Origin: Phenylobacterium sp.
GTDB lineage: Bacteria > Pseudomonadota > Alphaproteobacteria > Caulobacterales > Caulobacteraceae
Direction: 5' to 3'
Assembly (NCBI GenBank): GCA_028698405.1
Contig: JAQVDF010000009.1
Coordinates: 1 to 13,309 of the forward strand
DNA length: 13,309 bases
Shown here: one piece after another, positions 12,363 through 13,309 of the stretch
Position numbering within the stretch: the first letter of the stretch is position 1
Layout: each line of letters begins with the position of its first letter
Notes under the pieces: generated by a model
Told to the model about the DNA's origin: nothing
Database searches by the model: none
What the model saw: only the letters and a program-made list of their open reading frames with translations
Made by a program: the position numbers and the translations under genes

Positions 12363-12815
12363 ATGGACCTGCGCATACTCATAGTCGACGACGAGGCCAC
12401 CAACCGTCAGGTGCTGGACCAGGCCGTGCGCGCGTTCGGCCACACGACGACGCTCGCCCGCGACGGCCCCGAGGCGCTGGCCCTGCTGGCGGCGGGGCGC
12501 TTCGACGCGGTGCTCCTCGACCTGCACATGCCGCAGCTCAGCGGTCTCGACGTCCTGGAGCGGATGCGCGCCGAGCCGGGCCCCAACCAGGACACCGCCG
12601 CAGTCTGCGTCACCGCCGACGTGCTGAGCCGCCGTCCTGACGAGTATCTCGACCTTGGCTTCCAGGCCTTTCTGGCCAAGCCGGTGCAGATCGCCAAGCT
12701 GGCGGCGGTCATCGACCGGGTGACGGCCGCTTCCATCGAGGACCAGCGCCAGCAGCGCACGGCCGCCAAGCTCGCCGCCTTGCGCCGCCGGATGGACGCC
12801 CGCCCCCCGCAGTAG
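12363..12815 (+). CDS. Single-domain response regulator (receiver domain)
   Basis: A 150-residue protein that is one CheY-like receiver plus a short tail. The acidic pocket is Asp9-Asp10 in ILIVDDE, the phosphoacceptor Asp53 in VLLDLHMPQLSG, the switch Thr84 in VCVTAD and the conserved Lys106 in FLAKPV, so it should be phosphorylated. The sequence DDEATNRQVL and LHMPQLSGLDVL is closest in style to receivers of hybrid histidine kinases. The tail (about 122-150, DQRQQRTAAKLAALRRRMDARP) is charged and helical, with no DNA-binding domain. Such stand-alone receivers act by protein contacts, like DivK or CpdR; no partner kinase is in the window. It is not recognisably DivK or CpdR. There is no strong Shine-Dalgarno before the ATG at 12363. 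It lies 84 bases after the DUF1810 gene and is probably separate. Confidence 0.92.
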   Translation: MDLRILIVDDEATNRQVLDQAVRAFGHTTTLARDGPEALALLAAGRFDAVLLDLHMPQLSGLDVLERMRAEPGPNQDTAAVCVTADVLSRRPDEYLDLGFQAFLAKPVQIAKLAAVIDRVTAASIEDQRQQRTAAKLAALRRRMDARPPQ

Positions 12816-12836
12816 CCTGCGGGCCGGGCCGCCGAT

Positions 12837-12865
12837 TTGACACGCGCCCCCGGCGCTTGTCGGAT
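12837..12865 (+). promoter_or_regulatory. Candidate promoter for the DUF1428 gene
   Basis: TTGACA (12837-12842) is a perfect -35 hexamer; 17 bases later TCGGAT (12860-12865) matches the -10 at half its positions. It lies about 50 bases before the ATG at 12916, in the 100-base gap after the response regulator. The -35 is good and the -10 weak. Confidence 0.4.
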
Positions 12866-12901
12866 GCCGCCCGTCGGAGACGTCCTGGGGGCATGACAAG
12901 C

Positions 12902-12915
12902 GAAAGGAGGCTTTC
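12902..12915 (+). promoter_or_regulatory. Shine-Dalgarno inside a short hairpin, DUF1428 gene
   Basis: GAAAG (12902-12906) and CTTTC (12911-12915) can pair over five bases, leaving GAGG (12907-12910) in the loop. AAAGGAGG is a full-strength Shine-Dalgarno 5 bases before the ATG. The stem ends directly at the start codon. Confidence 0.5.
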
Positions 12916-13272
12916 ATGGCCTATGTGGATGGGTTCGTGCTGGCGGTCCGCAAGGACAAGATCGAGGCCTACAAGGAGATCGCCCGGGTGGCCGGCGAGG
13001 TCTGGATGGAGCACGGCGCGAGGTCCTATGTCGAATGCGTCGGCGACGACGTGCCCTACGGGCAGCTCACCTCCTTTCCTCGCGCCGTGCAGGCGAGGGA
13101 CGACGAGGTGGTGGTGTTCTCCTGGATCACCTACGACTCGCGCGAGCATCGTGACGCAGTGAACGCCAAGGTGATGGCCGATCCGCGCCTGAAGCGCCCG
13201 GACGACGCCGACCCGCCGATCGACAACGCCCGGATGATCTACGGCGGCTTCACGACCCTGCTGCAGTTCTAG
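12916..13272 (+). CDS. DUF1428 family protein (YbaA-like)
   Basis: A 118-residue protein matching DUF1428, to which E. coli YbaA belongs. Family features are MAYVDGFVLAVRKDKIEAYKEI at the start, YVECVGDDVPYGQLTSF in the middle, EVVVFSWITYDSREHRDAVNAKVMADPRLK, and the closing RMIYGGFTTLL. The fold is a ferredoxin-like dimeric alpha-beta barrel related to antibiotic biosynthesis monooxygenases and EthD-type proteins, but no reaction is established. It is cytoplasmic. The start is certain from the strong AAAGGAGG. It probably has its own promoter (TTGACA at 12837). Its stop TAG shares CTAG with the stop of a likely minus-strand gene at the window end. Confidence 0.94.
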   Translation: MAYVDGFVLAVRKDKIEAYKEIARVAGEVWMEHGARSYVECVGDDVPYGQLTSFPRAVQARDDEVVVFSWITYDSREHRDAVNAKVMADPRLKRPDDADPPIDNARMIYGGFTTLLQF

Positions 13273-13309
13273 GCCCCGCGCCGGGCCGCCTCCACCAGCG
13301 CCCGGATCG
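13269..13309 (-). CDS. Probable C-terminus of a further minus-strand gene (cut by window edge)
   Basis: Read on the minus strand, the last bases give IRALVEAARRGA followed by TAG (13269-13271). The composition and helix-like ending are typical of a protein C-terminus in this kind of genome, and a convergent neighbour with a CTAG stop overlap mirrors the pyrF junction. Only twelve full codons are visible, so no family can be named and chance is possible. Confidence 0.4.
   Translation of the reverse strand, partial: IRALVEAARRGA

Noticed and set aside
1..13309. A mobile island or defence-type gene cluster
   Set aside because: No integrase, transposase, att-like repeats, composition shift or known defence genes; most genes are common chromosomal families.

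Overview
This is ordinary chromosomal DNA from a high-GC alphaproteobacterium, most likely Caulobacterales (Caulobacter/Phenylobacterium-like). The pointers are strong GC bias at third codon positions, an SdhAF4/DUF1674 gene divergent from rsmB, GCTA-type -10 boxes close to start codons, several starts with no Shine-Dalgarno, and GANTC (CcrM-type) sites in some short gaps. The genus call is inference. I see no insertion sequence, phage gene, integrase, CRISPR array, toxin-antitoxin pair, rRNA or tRNA, and no gap above 300 bases.

Layout, left to right. (a) 1-752: the N-terminal part of rsmB (minus strand, cut by the window edge), divergent from sdhAF4. (b) 753-2655: a palindrome-rich 100-base gap, an anchored class A beta-lactamase-like serine hydrolase, a long two-part hairpin, and a small secreted Gly/His/Cys-rich protein. 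(c) 2652-4942: pyrF (minus), whose stop codon overlaps the stop of the secreted-protein gene; a MarC-family membrane protein (plus); and a short-chain dehydrogenase (minus) convergent with it. (d) 5138-7048: the potassium transporter kup. (e) 7067-10304 (minus): a two-unit M16 zinc peptidase with a signal peptide, followed by a PilZ domain protein. (f) 10444-11197: a small Pro-rich lipoprotein convergent with a flavodoxin-like protein. (g) 11227-12278: a periplasmic cyclophilin with a Tat-like signal, overlapped by a DUF1810 gene. (h) 12363-13272: a stand-alone receiver-domain response regulator and a DUF1428 (YbaA-like) protein. The last bases hold what looks like the C-terminus of another minus-strand gene.

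The genes do not form one pathway. They are a mix of core functions (rRNA methylation, pyrimidine synthesis, SDH assembly, potassium uptake), envelope proteins (serine hydrolase, M16 peptidase, cyclophilin, lipoprotein, MarC) and signalling (PilZ, receiver). Genes are packed tightly, with gaps of 4 to 29 bases at several junctions and two tail-to-tail overlaps.

I found no convincing new multi-gene system. The points most worth a second look are small: the two-part hairpin at 2017-2096, the palindrome cluster at 759-821, a palindrome abutting the pilZ-gene start, a Shine-Dalgarno presented in a hairpin loop before the DUF1428 gene, the CX3C-X5-CX3C secreted protein, and an apparent omega-loop insertion in the serine hydrolase.
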